A DNA stretch of 64,000 bases. Origin: an uncultured Clostridia bacterium. Lineage in GTDB: Bacteria; Bacillota; Clostridia; Christensenellales; CAG-138. Shown piece after piece: positions 10,864 to 21,275 of the stretch. The DNA lies in assembly GCA_946411635.1 (NCBI GenBank), contig CAMKES010000003.1, positions 1 through 64,000 of the forward strand, in the 5' to 3' direction. The notes below the pieces were generated by a model that saw only the letters and a list, made by a program, of their open reading frames with translations, made no database searches and was not told the origin of the DNA. A program made the position numbers and the translations under genes. Position 1 is the first letter of the stretch, and each line of letters begins with the position of its first letter.

Positions 10864-12339
10864 TCAGTACAGATACATATCGCCGATCGATTCATACGTT
10901 TCGGGATGGAACACGGCGATCTCGTTCGCTTCGGCCAGCCACGAATCAAACTGCGCTTCCCACGCGTCGTCCCGGTTCGCGGCGGTCGCGGCGGCGGTCA
11001 CCGCGTCTTCGACGGAAGCGCGGTCCGTTTCGCCCTCCGGAAGCCGTTCGACCATGCGGATGATGTAATAGGCGCCGTCGATCACGATGGGTTCGGAGAT
11101 CTCGCCCGGATTCAGCTTCGCCGCTTCGGTCGCAAGATCGCCGTAGCGCGTGTCCGGACCGGCGAGATAGACCAGCCGTTCGTCCTTGCCGGATTCGCCT
11201 TCCGCGTGTCTGTTGTAGGTATCCATCAGGTCCTCGAACGACGCGCCTTCCTTCACGGCCTTGTCCGCGGCGTTGACGCTGTCGATCACGCCGGCGTAGA
11301 ACGCGTCCTCGAGCATTTTGTTTTCCTTCTGCAGCTCGGCGTAGCGCGCGGCGATCTCCTGCTGCCGTTCTTCGTTTTCACCCTTCAGAACGAGCGCGCC
11401 GTACTCCGCTTCCAGCCGCGTCATCTCGGCGGCGTTGCGTTCGATGTTCTCGTCGGGATCGCCGTCCGGATAAAACTCGAGCACCTGGATGCGCGCAAAG
11501 CCTTCGGGGACGTACAGAACGGGCACGTAGCTGTCGCCGTCGGCATAGTTCTCGGCGGCAGTGCGATACTCGGAGGGCAGCTCGGTAAAGGTTTCGCGCT
11601 GCTTTTCGAGCGTTTCGGCGTACCAGGCGTCGACCGTTTCGGCGTCGACGGCGTCGTCCGTCAGCGTGCGTTCCTTCAGGACCTGCGTCAGACGGTCGAT
11701 CCGCGCGCCCGTGCAGTAGGTCTCCAGCTGCTGATCGAGGTACTGCTCGAACGTGAAGCCCTCGTAGAACACGCCCGCGAGCTCCTCGTTGATCGCGGCC
11801 ATGACCGCGGCCGTTTCCTCCTCGGTCAGGGCGGAGGGGTCTTCGGGATACGTTTCGGTGATGCCGTAATAGTACGCGAACTGGCAGATCACGGCGTCGC
11901 GCTCCTCTGCGACCTGTTCGCGCGCAAGCGCATCGATCTCCGCCTCGTCGGCTTCGGACAGCTCGATGCCGAGCTCCTTCGCCTTCCACATCGGCAGATA
12001 GTATTGCAGAATGTAATCGAGCGACATGTCGAGGCACTGCTCGATCTGCGCTTCTCCGACCGAGCCGGAATAACTGAACAGGCCGATGTACTGATCGAAC
12101 ACGTCGGCGATCTCGCCGGCCTTGATCTGCAGGTCGCCGAGCTCGACGGCAACGGCCTCACGGTCGAACGCGGACGCGTTCGGATTGACGGAGGGCGCGT
12201 CGGTCGCCGCGCCGGATACGGGTTCCGTCGCGTTCGAGCCGTCCGTTTCGGCGTCCTTCGTCGCGACGAGACAGCCCGTCAGCGACAGCGCCAGAAGCGC
12301 GGCGGTCATCAGAGCAAGAATACGTTGATAGAATTTCAT
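10864..12339 (-). CDS. Lipoprotein with SurA/PrsA-like parvulin peptidyl-prolyl isomerase domain
   Basis: LSLTGCLVAT lipobox; C-terminal ASFEDLMDTYNRHAEGES...LNPGEISEPIVIDGAYYIIRMVER rotamase-like segment. Confidence 0.75.
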   Translation of the reverse strand: MKFYQRILALMTAALLALSLTGCLVATKDAETDGSNATEPVSGAATDAPSVNPNASAFDREAVAVELGDLQIKAGEIADVFDQYIGLFSYSGSVGEAQIEQCLDMSLDYILQYYLPMWKAKELGIELSEADEAEIDALAREQVAEERDAVICQFAYYYGITETYPEDPSALTEEETAAVMAAINEELAGVFYEGFTFEQYLDQQLETYCTGARIDRLTQVLKERTLTDDAVDAETVDAWYAETLEKQRETFTELPSEYRTAAENYADGDSYVPVLYVPEGFARIQVLEFYPDGDPDENIERNAAEMTRLEAEYGALVLKGENEERQQEIAARYAELQKENKMLEDAFYAGVIDSVNAADKAVKEGASFEDLMDTYNRHAEGESGKDERLVYLAGPDTRYGDLATEAAKLNPGEISEPIVIDGAYYIIRMVERLPEGETDRASVEDAVTAAATAANRDDAWEAQFDSWLAEANEIAVFHPETYESIGDMYLY

Positions 12340-12376
12340 GTATTCGGAATGATTCCTTTCCTGGATTTGTTCTTCA

Positions 12377-15300
12377 TTATACTCCCAGCGCCGGGTCGAC
12401 GCAATGCATCAGTCTGTGAATTAATTGTGGAAGTTTTTTGACAAAACCGGCCGTTGTCATCGATCGGTCGATCCATTCGACGGCGGCGGGCTCGCTTGCG
12501 ACGAGCCGCAGATGCGGGTCCGAGGACAGCACCGCCAGAAGCTGCACGCCGTCCGGCTTCGCGCCCGGGTCGTACGTGAGCGTCGTTTTTCCGTTCCGCA
12601 CGGTGACGGTGCAGAACCCCGCGCGGCTTGCATAGGCGCGGATCAGCGCCAGCTGCATCAGCGTCGTCACGGGCTCCGGCAGATCGCCGTAGCGGTCGTT
12701 GAATTCGTCCAGCAGATCGGTGTACGCGTCGCTGTCGCCGATCTGCGCGATGCGCTTGTACATCGCGAGCCGGTGCAGCTCGGACGGCAGAAACGTCCGC
12801 GGCACGTACGCGTCGACCGGCGCGTCGACCGTCGTCTCGATCTCGGGCGGCAGCGTTTCGCCCTTTGCCTCCGCAACCGCGGAGCGCATCAGCTTGCAGT
12901 AGAATTCATAGCCGACGTCCGCGATGTGCCCGTGCTGCTCGGCGCCCAGAAGACTGCCCGCGCCGCGGATCTCCAGATCGCGCATCGCAAGCCGGAAGCC
13001 CGCGCCGAACTGGGTGAATTCGCGGATCGCAAGGAGCCGCTTCTGCGCCGTTTCGGAGACCGCGCGCGCCTGCGGCACGGTGAAGTACGCGTACGCCATA
13101 CGCGTCGAGCGACCGACCCGGCCGCGCAGCTGATAGAGCTGGGCGAGCCCCAGCTTGTCCGCGTCGAGCACGACGAGCGTGTTCGCGTTCGGAATGTCCA
13201 CGCCGCTTTCGATGATCGTGGAGCAGAGCAGGATATCGATCTCCCGGTTCAGAAACGCCATCATCGTGTTTTCGAGCAGCGCCTCCGGCATCTGTCCGTG
13301 CGCCATCGCGATGCGCGCGTCCGGAAGCAGCGCCTTGAGGTGCGTCAGCTCCGCGCCCATCGTGATCACGCGATTCGACACGACGAACGCCTGCCCGCCG
13401 CGCGAAAGCTCGCGCCGCAGCGCCGCGGTGACGAGCGCGTCGTTGTACTCGGTGACGAACGTCTGCACGGGGAAGCGGTTCTCCGGCGGCGTTTCGATCG
13501 TCGAGATGTCGCGGATGCCCGTCATCGACAGGTTCAGCGTCCGCGGGATCGGCGTCGCGGTCAGCGTCAGCACGTCGATCTCGTTCCGCAGCGCTTTGAT
13601 CTGTTCCTTGTGGTTCACGCCGAAGCGGTGCTCCTCGTCGATGATCAAAAGACCGAGGTTCTTGAATTTCACGGACTTCGCCAGCAGCGCGTGCGTGCCG
13701 ACGACCACGTCGATCTCGCCGCTCTCAAGTCCCTTTTTGACGGCGGCGCACTCCTTCGGCGACTGGAAGCGGCTCAGACACGCCACGCGCACCGGGAAAT
13801 CCGCGAACCGCTGCAGAAGCGTATGGTAATGCTGCTGCGCAAGGATCGTCGTCGGCACCAGAAACGCCGTCTGCTTGCTGTCCTGCGCCGCCTTGAACGC
13901 CGCGCGCATCGCGACCTCGGTCTTTCCGTAGCCGACGTCGCCGCACAGCAGCCGGTCCATCGGCCGCGGCGATTCCATGTCCGCCTTGACGTCTTTGATC
14001 GCCTGCGCCTGATCCGGCGTCTCCTCGTAGGGGAAGGCGTCCTCGAGCCGCTTCTGCCACGCGGAATCCTTCGAGAACGCGAATCCGCCGTTCGCGCTGC
14101 GCGCCGCGTACAGCCGCGCCAGGTCGACCGCGAGCTTTTTCGCGCCCTGCCGCGCCTTTTCCACGCGCTGCTGCCATTCCGCGCCGCCGAGCTTGCTTAG
14201 CTGCGGGGGCACGTCTGCGTCCGCGCCGACGTATTTCTGGATGCGGTCGAGCTGATCGGTCGGGATGTACAGCCGGTCGTCGCCGCGGTAGGCGAACAGC
14301 AGGTAATCCTTCGTGCTGTTGTCGACGGTCAGCTGTTCGACGCCCAAAAACTTTCCGATGCCGTGCGCCTCGTGCACGACGTAGTCGCCCACGGCAAGAT
14401 CGGTGTATTTCAGCGTGCCGCCGCGTTTCCGGATCTGCGCCGACGGCTTTTTGCCGAACAGCTCCTGCGCGGTCAGCACGAACAGATGGATCTCGGGGAA
14501 CGCGAATCCCTGCGGGAGCGTCCGGGAGATCGCGAGCGCTTCGCCGCGCACCGGCGGACGCGTCAGCTCCTTCGCGTACGCAACGGAAAGATCGCTGTCG
14601 CGCAGCACGTCGCGAAGACGCTCCTCCGCTTCGCCGACGTACAGCAGCACCGCCTCGCGCGCCTTCAGAAGGCGGCCGAGCTCGGACACGAACTGTCCGG
14701 CGTCGTTCAGGAACGCCGGCGCGGGCTCGACGGTGAACTGCGCGCGGGCGCGGTGCCGGAAGCCTGCGTACGGCCGGAACAGCGTGTAGAACGCCGCGCT
14801 GTCCTTCGCGTCGAGCAGCCGCATGACCGTGTCGGCGGGAAGCAGAAGCTTCGCCTGCGCCGGATGCCCTTCGCCGCGCTCGAGCGTCGCCGCGACGGTC
14901 TCGGCAAACACGAGCTCCGCGGCCCTCGCCTCGTCCGCGATGCGCGCGGGGTCGTTCAGCAGGATCGCGCGCCGTTCGGGCAGATAGTCCAGAAGCGTTT
15001 CGGTCACGGGGCAGAGAAGCGGCACCAGAACGTCCGCGCCGACGCACGGACGGCGCTCCGCCCACGCTTCCCGCTGCGCGTCGAAACCGGCCGCGTCCCG
15101 GAGAAGCCGCAGCGCTCTCGCCATTGCCGCGTCGGTCTGCGGCGTTTCGAATGCGGGCGGCAGAACGACCGAGGGCGTCTGCTCCACGCTGCGCTGGGTC
15201 AGCGGATCGAACAGGCGCATCTGATCCACGTCGTCGCCGTAAAACTCGATGCGGCACGGATACGCCGCCTGCGGGGGATATACGTCAAGGATGTCGCCGC

Positions 15301-15817
15301 GCATCGTGCACTGGCCCGGGCCCTCGATCTGCTCCGTGCGCTCGTAGCCGGCCTCCGTCAGCCGCCTGAGAAGCAGCCGCGGATCGATCGTGTCGCCCAC
15401 ACGCACCGAAACGATCTGCGACAAAAAAGTCTTATGCGGAACGAGCCGCTCCATCAGCGCTTCGGGGCAGGTGACGATCAGCGACGGCACGGACAGCGCA
15501 AGGCGCGAAAGCACGGCAAGCCGCTGCGAACGCCGTTCGGACGAAACCGCCTCCAGATGAACGAGCGGCAGATCGCGCGGCAAAAACAGCCCCGTATCGG
15601 GCCGGAACGCCCGCTGCAGCTCAAAAAGCCGCATCGCCTCCGCCGGCGTCGGCGCGACCCAGACGACCGTGCGGTCCTCCGCAAGCGCCGCGTTCACCGC
15701 CGGACGGTGCGATTCGCTCAACCCGAAAACGGCGACCGTTCCGTCGCCCGCTTCCAGGGAGGTATGCAGCTGTCGATAACCGGGATCGTTTGCGATCGCC
15801 TGCAATAATGCGTTCAT
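12377..15817 (-). CDS. mfd: Transcription-repair coupling factor Mfd
   Basis: RLLCGDVGYGKTEVAMRAAFKA, IDEEHRFGV, LTLTATPIPRTL, GRVGRSTRMAYAY. Start MNALLQAI at 15817. Confidence 0.95.
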   Translation of the reverse strand: MNALLQAIANDPGYRQLHTSLEAGDGTVAVFGLSESHRPAVNAALAEDRTVVWVAPTPAEAMRLFELQRAFRPDTGLFLPRDLPLVHLEAVSSERRSQRLAVLSRLALSVPSLIVTCPEALMERLVPHKTFLSQIVSVRVGDTIDPRLLLRRLTEAGYERTEQIEGPGQCTMRGDILDVYPPQAAYPCRIEFYGDDVDQMRLFDPLTQRSVEQTPSVVLPPAFETPQTDAAMARALRLLRDAAGFDAQREAWAERRPCVGADVLVPLLCPVTETLLDYLPERRAILLNDPARIADEARAAELVFAETVAATLERGEGHPAQAKLLLPADTVMRLLDAKDSAAFYTLFRPYAGFRHRARAQFTVEPAPAFLNDAGQFVSELGRLLKAREAVLLYVGEAEERLRDVLRDSDLSVAYAKELTRPPVRGEALAISRTLPQGFAFPEIHLFVLTAQELFGKKPSAQIRKRGGTLKYTDLAVGDYVVHEAHGIGKFLGVEQLTVDNSTKDYLLFAYRGDDRLYIPTDQLDRIQKYVGADADVPPQLSKLGGAEWQQRVEKARQGAKKLAVDLARLYAARSANGGFAFSKDSAWQKRLEDAFPYEETPDQAQAIKDVKADMESPRPMDRLLCGDVGYGKTEVAMRAAFKAAQDSKQTAFLVPTTILAQQHYHTLLQRFADFPVRVACLSRFQSPKECAAVKKGLESGEIDVVVGTHALLAKSVKFKNLGLLIIDEEHRFGVNHKEQIKALRNEIDVLTLTATPIPRTLNLSMTGIRDISTIETPPENRFPVQTFVTEYNDALVTAALRRELSRGGQAFVVSNRVITMGAELTHLKALLPDARIAMAHGQMPEALLENTMMAFLNREIDILLCSTIIESGVDIPNANTLVVLDADKLGLAQLYQLRGRVGRSTRMAYAYFTVPQARAVSETAQKRLLAIREFTQFGAGFRLAMRDLEIRGAGSLLGAEQHGHIADVGYEFYCKLMRSAVAEAKGETLPPEIETTVDAPVDAYVPRTFLPSELHRLAMYKRIAQIGDSDAYTDLLDEFNDRYGDLPEPVTTLMQLALIRAYASRAGFCTVTVRNGKTTLTYDPGAKPDGVQLLAVLSSDPHLRLVASEPAAVEWIDRSMTTAGFVKKLPQLIHRLMHCVDPALGV

Positions 15818-15847
15818 CTGTCGAAGATGGTGCAAAAACACACCAAG

Positions 15848-16456
15848 TTATTCCTTGTCCGAACGTCCGTCGATCGAGACGGAGCGGTTCTTTTCGTGTT
15901 TTTTGTTGTACTGCATCTGCGCGTCGCCGATGCGTCCCGCAACGATCAGCTCGGCGGCGTCGGCGGCGTGCTCGAAGACCTCGTTCAGCGCCTGCTGCTC
16001 GGCCTTCGACGGGCGCTTCAGCACGTAATCGCGCAGCAGGATGCTTTCGTCCTTGCCGACGCCGATGCGGATGCGCGCGAAGGCTTCGGACCCGACGCAC
16101 GAAATGACCGAGCGCATGCCGTTGTGACTGCCCGCGGAGCCGTTCGCGCGGATGCGGAGACTGCCGATCGGCAGGTCGATGTCGTCGTACAGCACGATCA
16201 GCCGGTCCGGCGCGAGCTTATAGAAGTGCATGAGGCTCTGCACCGCGTCGCCGCTCAGATTCATATAGGTCTGCGGCTTCATGAGGATCACGCGTTCGGT
16301 CCCGATGCGGCCCTCGCCGTACAGCGCCGAAAAGCCCTTGGTCTTCACGCGTACGCCGTGGCGCGCCGCCAGCACGTCCAGCGCCTGAAAGCCTGCGTTG
16401 TGCCGCGTTTTTTTGTAGCTCAGCCCGGGGTTTCCGAGTCCTGCGATCAGATACAT
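15848..16456 (-). CDS. pth: Peptidyl-tRNA hydrolase
   Basis: MYLIAGLGNPGLSYKKTRHNAGFQALD; KPQTYMNLSG; GSAGSHNGMRS. Confidence 0.95.
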   Translation of the reverse strand: MYLIAGLGNPGLSYKKTRHNAGFQALDVLAARHGVRVKTKGFSALYGEGRIGTERVILMKPQTYMNLSGDAVQSLMHFYKLAPDRLIVLYDDIDLPIGSLRIRANGSAGSHNGMRSVISCVGSEAFARIRIGVGKDESILLRDYVLKRPSKAEQQALNEVFEHAADAAELIVAGRIGDAQMQYNKKHEKNRSVSIDGRSDKE

Positions 16457-16562
16457 ATCCGTTCCTTTCCGAAAAGGGTATTTCCCCACGCCCCGAACGG
16501 GGGAGGGGTAAGCGTTTCGTTTGATTCAGTATACCACGGTTTGCGCCGTGATGCAACCGCGT

Positions 16563-17153
16563 TTACAGCGTCGGGACCTCGATCCCGATCGGCGCGGGAT
16601 CCGCTTTTGCCGCGGCGAGGAATCCGTCGACCGGATCGAGCGCGAACCGCAGGACCGGCGTTCGGAAATGCATCGGCACGACGGTCTTCGGCGCGATGCG
16701 CTTCGTGATCTCCCACGCGGCTCTGCCGTCGACGGTATAGACGCCGCCGACCGGGATCATCAGCACGTCCGCGCCCTTCAGCGCGGCGATCGTCGCGTCG
16801 TCCGGCATATGGCCGAGATCGCCGCAGTGCACGATCCGTTCGCCGTCCGCTTCGATCAGAAAGATCACGTTCGGACCGCGCTTTGCGCCCCGCACCTCGT
16901 CGTGAAACGAGGGAAAGCCCGTGATCGCAAAGCCCGCGGCCGTCTCCGGTTCGCAGGTCCGCTTCACGACGGGATCGCCCGTCACGCGCTCGACGGCGCA
17001 GTGATCGTGATGCCCGTGCGACACGGTCACAACGTCGGCGAAAACCGGCGGGAACGCATATCCGCTGCCCTCGTCCACCGGGTCGGTGACGAGGCGCTTG
17101 CCCGCTTCGTTTTCCAGTACAAAGGTCGAATGACCGAGCCACGTCCGTTTCAT
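16563..17153 (-). CDS. MBL-fold metal-dependent hydrolase
   Basis: VTVSHGHHDHCAVE (HxHxDH), HCGDLGHMPDDATI. Confidence 0.85.
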   Translation of the reverse strand: MKRTWLGHSTFVLENEAGKRLVTDPVDEGSGYAFPPVFADVVTVSHGHHDHCAVERVTGDPVVKRTCEPETAAGFAITGFPSFHDEVRGAKRGPNVIFLIEADGERIVHCGDLGHMPDDATIAALKGADVLMIPVGGVYTVDGRAAWEITKRIAPKTVVPMHFRTPVLRFALDPVDGFLAAAKADPAPIGIEVPTL

Positions 17154-17680
17154 TTTGCGTTCCTCCGTTCCCATAATAAGAGCTTGCCGACGCGGTGAAG
17201 CCGCTGCTCCAGCGCGACGCGCGCCGTGCCGTCCAGATGCCGCGCGGCGGAAAGCAGCGTTTCCTCCGCGCGCGGCGCGGAAAACAGCACCGCGTAGAAT
17301 CCCTGCAGCACGTACGGATCGTCCGGAACGGGCGCGTCCGCGTGCCGCGTCATGATCTGAAGCCGCCGCTCGAAAAACGATTCGTCCGGTTCGGGCGCGG
17401 GCGGCAGCGTTTCGGCGTACGCGTTCGGTACGTCCGCGGTCAGGAAAAACAGCACCCAGCCGTTCTCTGTGCGGATCGCTTCGATCAGCGGACGGCCGAA
17501 CAGCGCGCAGTCCGCCGCGTGCGCGGAAAGCAGCGCCGCGGCGTGTTCGGCGCCGCCGCGCAGAAACGCGTTCGTCGCAAGATGCGCGCGCTTCGACGGC
17601 TTGAACGCCGGCCGCACGCCGGTATGCCGCTCGACGAAATCGCCGAGCGCCGTTTCGATCAGGGGCTTCAGGGCTTCCAT
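17150..17680 (-). CDS. Conserved hypothetical protein
   Basis: ORF track; start MEALKPLIE at 17680; overlaps the next gene by a few bases. Confidence 0.6.
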   Translation of the reverse strand: MEALKPLIETALGDFVERHTGVRPAFKPSKRAHLATNAFLRGGAEHAAALLSAHAADCALFGRPLIEAIRTENGWVLFFLTADVPNAYAETLPPAPEPDESFFERRLQIMTRHADAPVPDDPYVLQGFYAVLFSAPRAEETLLSAARHLDGTARVALEQRLHRVGKLLLWERRNAK

Positions 17681-17760
17681 ATCTGCATCGTAGCGGAGTT
17701 TTTTGAAAAAGTCAACAGGTATGAAGCGGCGGACGAATGGAAATACTCTCCGCGAGGTGA

Positions 17761-18300
17761 ATGATGATGAAAAAACGGTTTCTTTGCGGCATGATCCTGC
17801 TGCTTCTCGGCGTCCCGTGCATCCTGAAGGCCGCGCCAGCGGTCGAAACGTCGTCGGTGCACGAGGGGATCCTGCGTCTGCACGTGATCGCAAACAGCGA
17901 TTCGGACGCCGATCAGAGCGCGAAGCTCGCCGTGCGCGACGCGATCCTGCCGCTGTTTGCGGAGGAAACGAGCTATGACGACGCGCGGACGTATCTGCTC
18001 ACGCACGGACGCGAGATCCAGGAAACGGCGGAGCGCGTACTGAACGCGCGCGGCATGGACTACGGCGTCTGCCTTTCGCTCGGCACGGAGACGTTCCCGG
18101 ACCGTACCTACGGCGGACTGACGTTCCCCGCGGGCGATTACGACGCGCTGTGCGTGCGGCTCGGCGCCGCCGAAGGACACAACTGGTGGTGCGTGCTGTT
18201 TCCGCCGCTGTGCATCGTCAGCGAAACGGGCGAGCCGGTCGATCCGGAAGATATCGAGCCGGAAAGCTGGCTTTGGAACTGGCTTTCGTCGCTGTTTTAA
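17761..18300 (+). CDS. spoIIR: Stage II sporulation protein R
   Basis: LRLHVIANSDSDADQSAKLAVRDAIL and GHNWWCVLFPPLCIV motifs. Confidence 0.92.
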   Translation: MMMKKRFLCGMILLLLGVPCILKAAPAVETSSVHEGILRLHVIANSDSDADQSAKLAVRDAILPLFAEETSYDDARTYLLTHGREIQETAERVLNARGMDYGVCLSLGTETFPDRTYGGLTFPAGDYDALCVRLGAAEGHNWWCVLFPPLCIVSETGEPVDPEDIEPESWLWNWLSSLF

Positions 18301-18309
18301 GGAGGGCGC

Positions 18310-18984
18310 ATGATCCGTTCGGCAGTAAAAAAAAGCAAGGCGGCGATCCTCGTGCTGGCGATCCTCTGCATGCTGATCCCGCTTCTCTCCGCGGAGGCGG
18401 CGCTGCGGCGCGGCTCGACCGGCGACGACGTGACCGCCGTGCAGAAGCGGCTGAAGCAGTGGGGCTACTATTCCGGCGCGGTCGACGGCGTTTACGGCTA
18501 CGCGACCGAGCGCGCGGTGCGCTGGTTCCAGCAGAAAAACGGACTGACCGTCGACGGCGTGGTGGGCGAAAAGACCGCCGCGGCGATGGGGCTTTCGCTC
18601 TCGTCCGCGGTCTCCGGCGCGTCGAAGCCCGCGAACGGCGACACGTACCTGCTCGCGCAGTGCATCTACAGCGAAGCGCGCGGCGAGCCGTACAAGGGAC
18701 AGGTCGCGGTCGGCGCGGTCGTGCTGAACCGCGTGAAAAGCAGTTCGTTCCCGAACTCGATCTCGGGCGTGATCTATCAGAAGGGCGCGTTCTCGGCGGT
18801 CGACGACGGGCAGATCAACCTGACGCCGAACGAGACCGCGATCAAAGCCGCGAAGGACGCCCTGAACGGCTGGGATCCGACGGGCGGCTGTCTCTTCTAC
18901 TATAACCCCGCAAAGACCAGCAACCGCTGGATCCGCAGCCGCCCGATCGTGCTGCGGATCGGCAGTCACGTATTCTGCAAATGA
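18310..18984 (+). CDS. sleB: Spore cortex-lytic enzyme SleB (PG-binding + hydrolase_2)
   Basis: LRRGSTGDDVTAVQKRLKQWGYY peptidoglycan-binding repeat; AQCIYSEARGEPYKGQVAVGAVVLNRVKSSSFPNSISGVIYQKGAFSAV. Confidence 0.93.
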   Translation: MIRSAVKKSKAAILVLAILCMLIPLLSAEAALRRGSTGDDVTAVQKRLKQWGYYSGAVDGVYGYATERAVRWFQQKNGLTVDGVVGEKTAAAMGLSLSSAVSGASKPANGDTYLLAQCIYSEARGEPYKGQVAVGAVVLNRVKSSSFPNSISGVIYQKGAFSAVDDGQINLTPNETAIKAAKDALNGWDPTGGCLFYYNPAKTSNRWIRSRPIVLRIGSHVFCK

Positions 18985-20288
18985 TCCGGTTATCCAAGAA
19001 AATCTGGCTGTTCGGCTTTCCCGCGATCCTGCTCGTCGGGCTCGCGGTGATGACCGTTACCTTTTTCCGGCAGCGCGAAACGATCGCGGAACAGCGGCGC
19101 GTCATCGAAGCGCAGACCGAAAGCGCGTACCGCGCGCTTTCGAACGATCTCAACGACCTGTCCGTCGCGCTCGGCAAGCTGGACGCGGCGTCCACGCCCG
19201 CAAGCCTCTCGAAGCGCTTTGCCGAGATCCGCCGTCTCACCGCGGGCGCGACGCGCGCGCTGAGCCTTCTGCCGGTCTCCTATGCCGACGATTCGGGGCT
19301 CATGCAGTTTCTCACGCGCACCGGCGACTATGCCGATACGCTGATGGACCGCGTGCTCTCCGGACAGATGCTCACCGGCGGGCAGCTCGAATCCCTCGGT
19401 GCGCTTCGCACCTGCTGCGCGGACCTGTCCGCGTCGTACGACGGCGGCTGCGTCGACGGCAGCTTTCCGGCCGCGGGCGAAGACGGCTTCTACGCCGAGG
19501 CCGACGAGGAGAACCTTGCGAACTATCCGACGCTCCTGTACGACGGACCGTTCTCCGAAAGCAGCGAGCAGGCGGAGCCGCTGGGTCTTCCGGACGAAAC
19601 GGTCGGCGAGGCGGAGGCGGCGCGCATCGCGCAGGACCTCTTTCCGGACCGCACGCTCGCGTTCGACGGCAAAACGGAATCGACGATCGTGACCTACGAT
19701 TTTTCCGCGGCCGACGAAAAGGGAGAGCTGTGCGTTTCGATCACCGAGCGCGGCGGATTGCTGCTCTATTTCATGGGCACGCCGGCGGGCGCGAACAGCG
19801 ATCCGCCGGGCGACGAAGAAAGCGAACGTCTGCACGCCGCGGCAAGCGCGTGTCTCGAACAGCTCGGCTTCGGCAGAATGGAGCCGTCGTACGCGCAGTA
19901 CTACGCCGGAACGGTCGTGATCAACTACGCCGCCGTGCAGAGCGGCGTGATCCTCTACGCCGATCTCGTCAAGGTGTACGTCGACCGCGAAACGGAGCGG
20001 GTGATCGGGCTCGACGCGACAAACTACCGCTTCTGCCACAGGCCGCGCACGTTCGACCGCCCGATCCTGACCGAAGCGGACGCGAAAAACACCGTGTCCG
20101 ACACGCTGACCGTCGAGCACACCGCGCTCGCGCTGATCCCGAAAAGCCGCACGCTCGAGGTGCTCTGCTACGAATGCAAATGCACGGCGAACGGCACGTT
20201 CTTCCTCGTCTACGTGAACGCCGAGACCGGCGCGGAGGAGGAGATCTTCGAGGTCATCAACAGCGAGGAAGGCGACCTCGTGGTATAG
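18981..20288 (+). CDS. ypeB: Germination protein YpeB
   Basis: Follows sleB with 4-bp overlap; N-terminal TM, PepSY-like C-terminus. Confidence 0.88.
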   Translation: MIRLSKKIWLFGFPAILLVGLAVMTVTFFRQRETIAEQRRVIEAQTESAYRALSNDLNDLSVALGKLDAASTPASLSKRFAEIRRLTAGATRALSLLPVSYADDSGLMQFLTRTGDYADTLMDRVLSGQMLTGGQLESLGALRTCCADLSASYDGGCVDGSFPAAGEDGFYAEADEENLANYPTLLYDGPFSESSEQAEPLGLPDETVGEAEAARIAQDLFPDRTLAFDGKTESTIVTYDFSAADEKGELCVSITERGGLLLYFMGTPAGANSDPPGDEESERLHAAASACLEQLGFGRMEPSYAQYYAGTVVINYAAVQSGVILYADLVKVYVDRETERVIGLDATNYRFCHRPRTFDRPILTEADAKNTVSDTLTVEHTALALIPKSRTLEVLCYECKCTANGTFFLVYVNAETGAEEEIFEVINSEEGDLVV

Positions 20289-20318
20289 AAAAACGCTCCC
20301 GGACGGGAGCGTTTTTTT
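20288..20318. terminator. Bidirectional terminator
   Basis: aaaaacgctcccggacgggagcgttttttt between convergent genes. Confidence 0.75.
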
Positions 20319-20324
20319 GATTTG

Positions 20325-21164
20325 TTATCGTTTTCGTTCGTACCGCGTTTCAGGGCGGTAATGCTCGAAGATGCGGCAGTCGTACCGCTTCTGAAGCGTC
20401 CCGTGATCGGAATCGGGACGCTCCGTCCAGAAGACGGTCATCGCGCCCGCGGGCCGCGCGAGGAACCAGCAGAGCGGACGGCGGCCCCGGCCGAACGCGA
20501 TGAACTGCGGATGCGTCAGGAAGTTCACGCAGAGCGTGTGCATGAGCAGCGCCTTGTGCAGCGGCGCGCCCGCCTTTCGCCAATACCGGAACGATTCGGT
20601 AAGCTGTCCGCGGACGAGGTCCGGGGCGTTTTTGTAAAACCAGCGCACGATGCGCGGATCGAAGCTTTCGACGCAGAAGGGTCCCTTCCGCGTTCTGAGG
20701 ATCGCGAGCGTCTTTTCACAGAGCTCCGGATAGTTCTCGGTCGATTTCAGCTCCACGATCGTGGGGGAGACGCCGTCGAGCACCGCCATGACGTCGGTGA
20801 ACAGCGGCACGCGGTGCTCCGTTCCCATGAGCGGCATCGCCTGCAGCTCCGCGAGCGTAAAGCCGTCCACGCGGCCCTTGTGTTCCGTCATGCGGTCGAC
20901 CGTGTCGTCGTGAAAGACCACGACCTCGCCGTCGCGCGTCAGCTGCACGTCGAGCTCGACGCCGTACCCGTTTTCCGCGGCGCGGCGAAACGCCTCGAGC
21001 GCGTTCTCGGGGACCGACTGATCCTTTTCATAAAGCCCGCGGTGCGCCGCCATCAGTCCCTGAAACGGGGCTTTTTTTGCCGCGTCCGCGCGGCGTGGGC
21101 TGACGAAAAAGCAATAGAGCGCAAACAAAACGACAAGAACGCCGCCGACGATCGCAAAGACCAT
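20325..21164 (-). CDS. Glycerophosphodiester phosphodiesterase family protein
   Basis: AHRGLYEKDQSVPENALEAFRRAAENGYGVELDVQLTRDGEVVVFHDDTVDRMT. Confidence 0.9.
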   Translation of the reverse strand: MVFAIVGGVLVVLFALYCFFVSPRRADAAKKAPFQGLMAAHRGLYEKDQSVPENALEAFRRAAENGYGVELDVQLTRDGEVVVFHDDTVDRMTEHKGRVDGFTLAELQAMPLMGTEHRVPLFTDVMAVLDGVSPTIVELKSTENYPELCEKTLAILRTRKGPFCVESFDPRIVRWFYKNAPDLVRGQLTESFRYWRKAGAPLHKALLMHTLCVNFLTHPQFIAFGRGRRPLCWFLARPAGAMTVFWTERPDSDHGTLQKRYDCRIFEHYRPETRYERKR

Positions 21165-21275
21165 GTTCCGTCCCTCCGGGTAATAATATAAGAAATTTTC
21201 CTATTGAGATTATAACACGTTTTCGGTATAATAAAAGAGGTAATTCTATCGTGATTCGATCGATCGGGGGCAATT

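Noticed and set aside
9829-12441. 870-aa plus ORF across the DUF11 and parvulin genes
   Set aside because: Shadow ORF opposite two well-supported genes.
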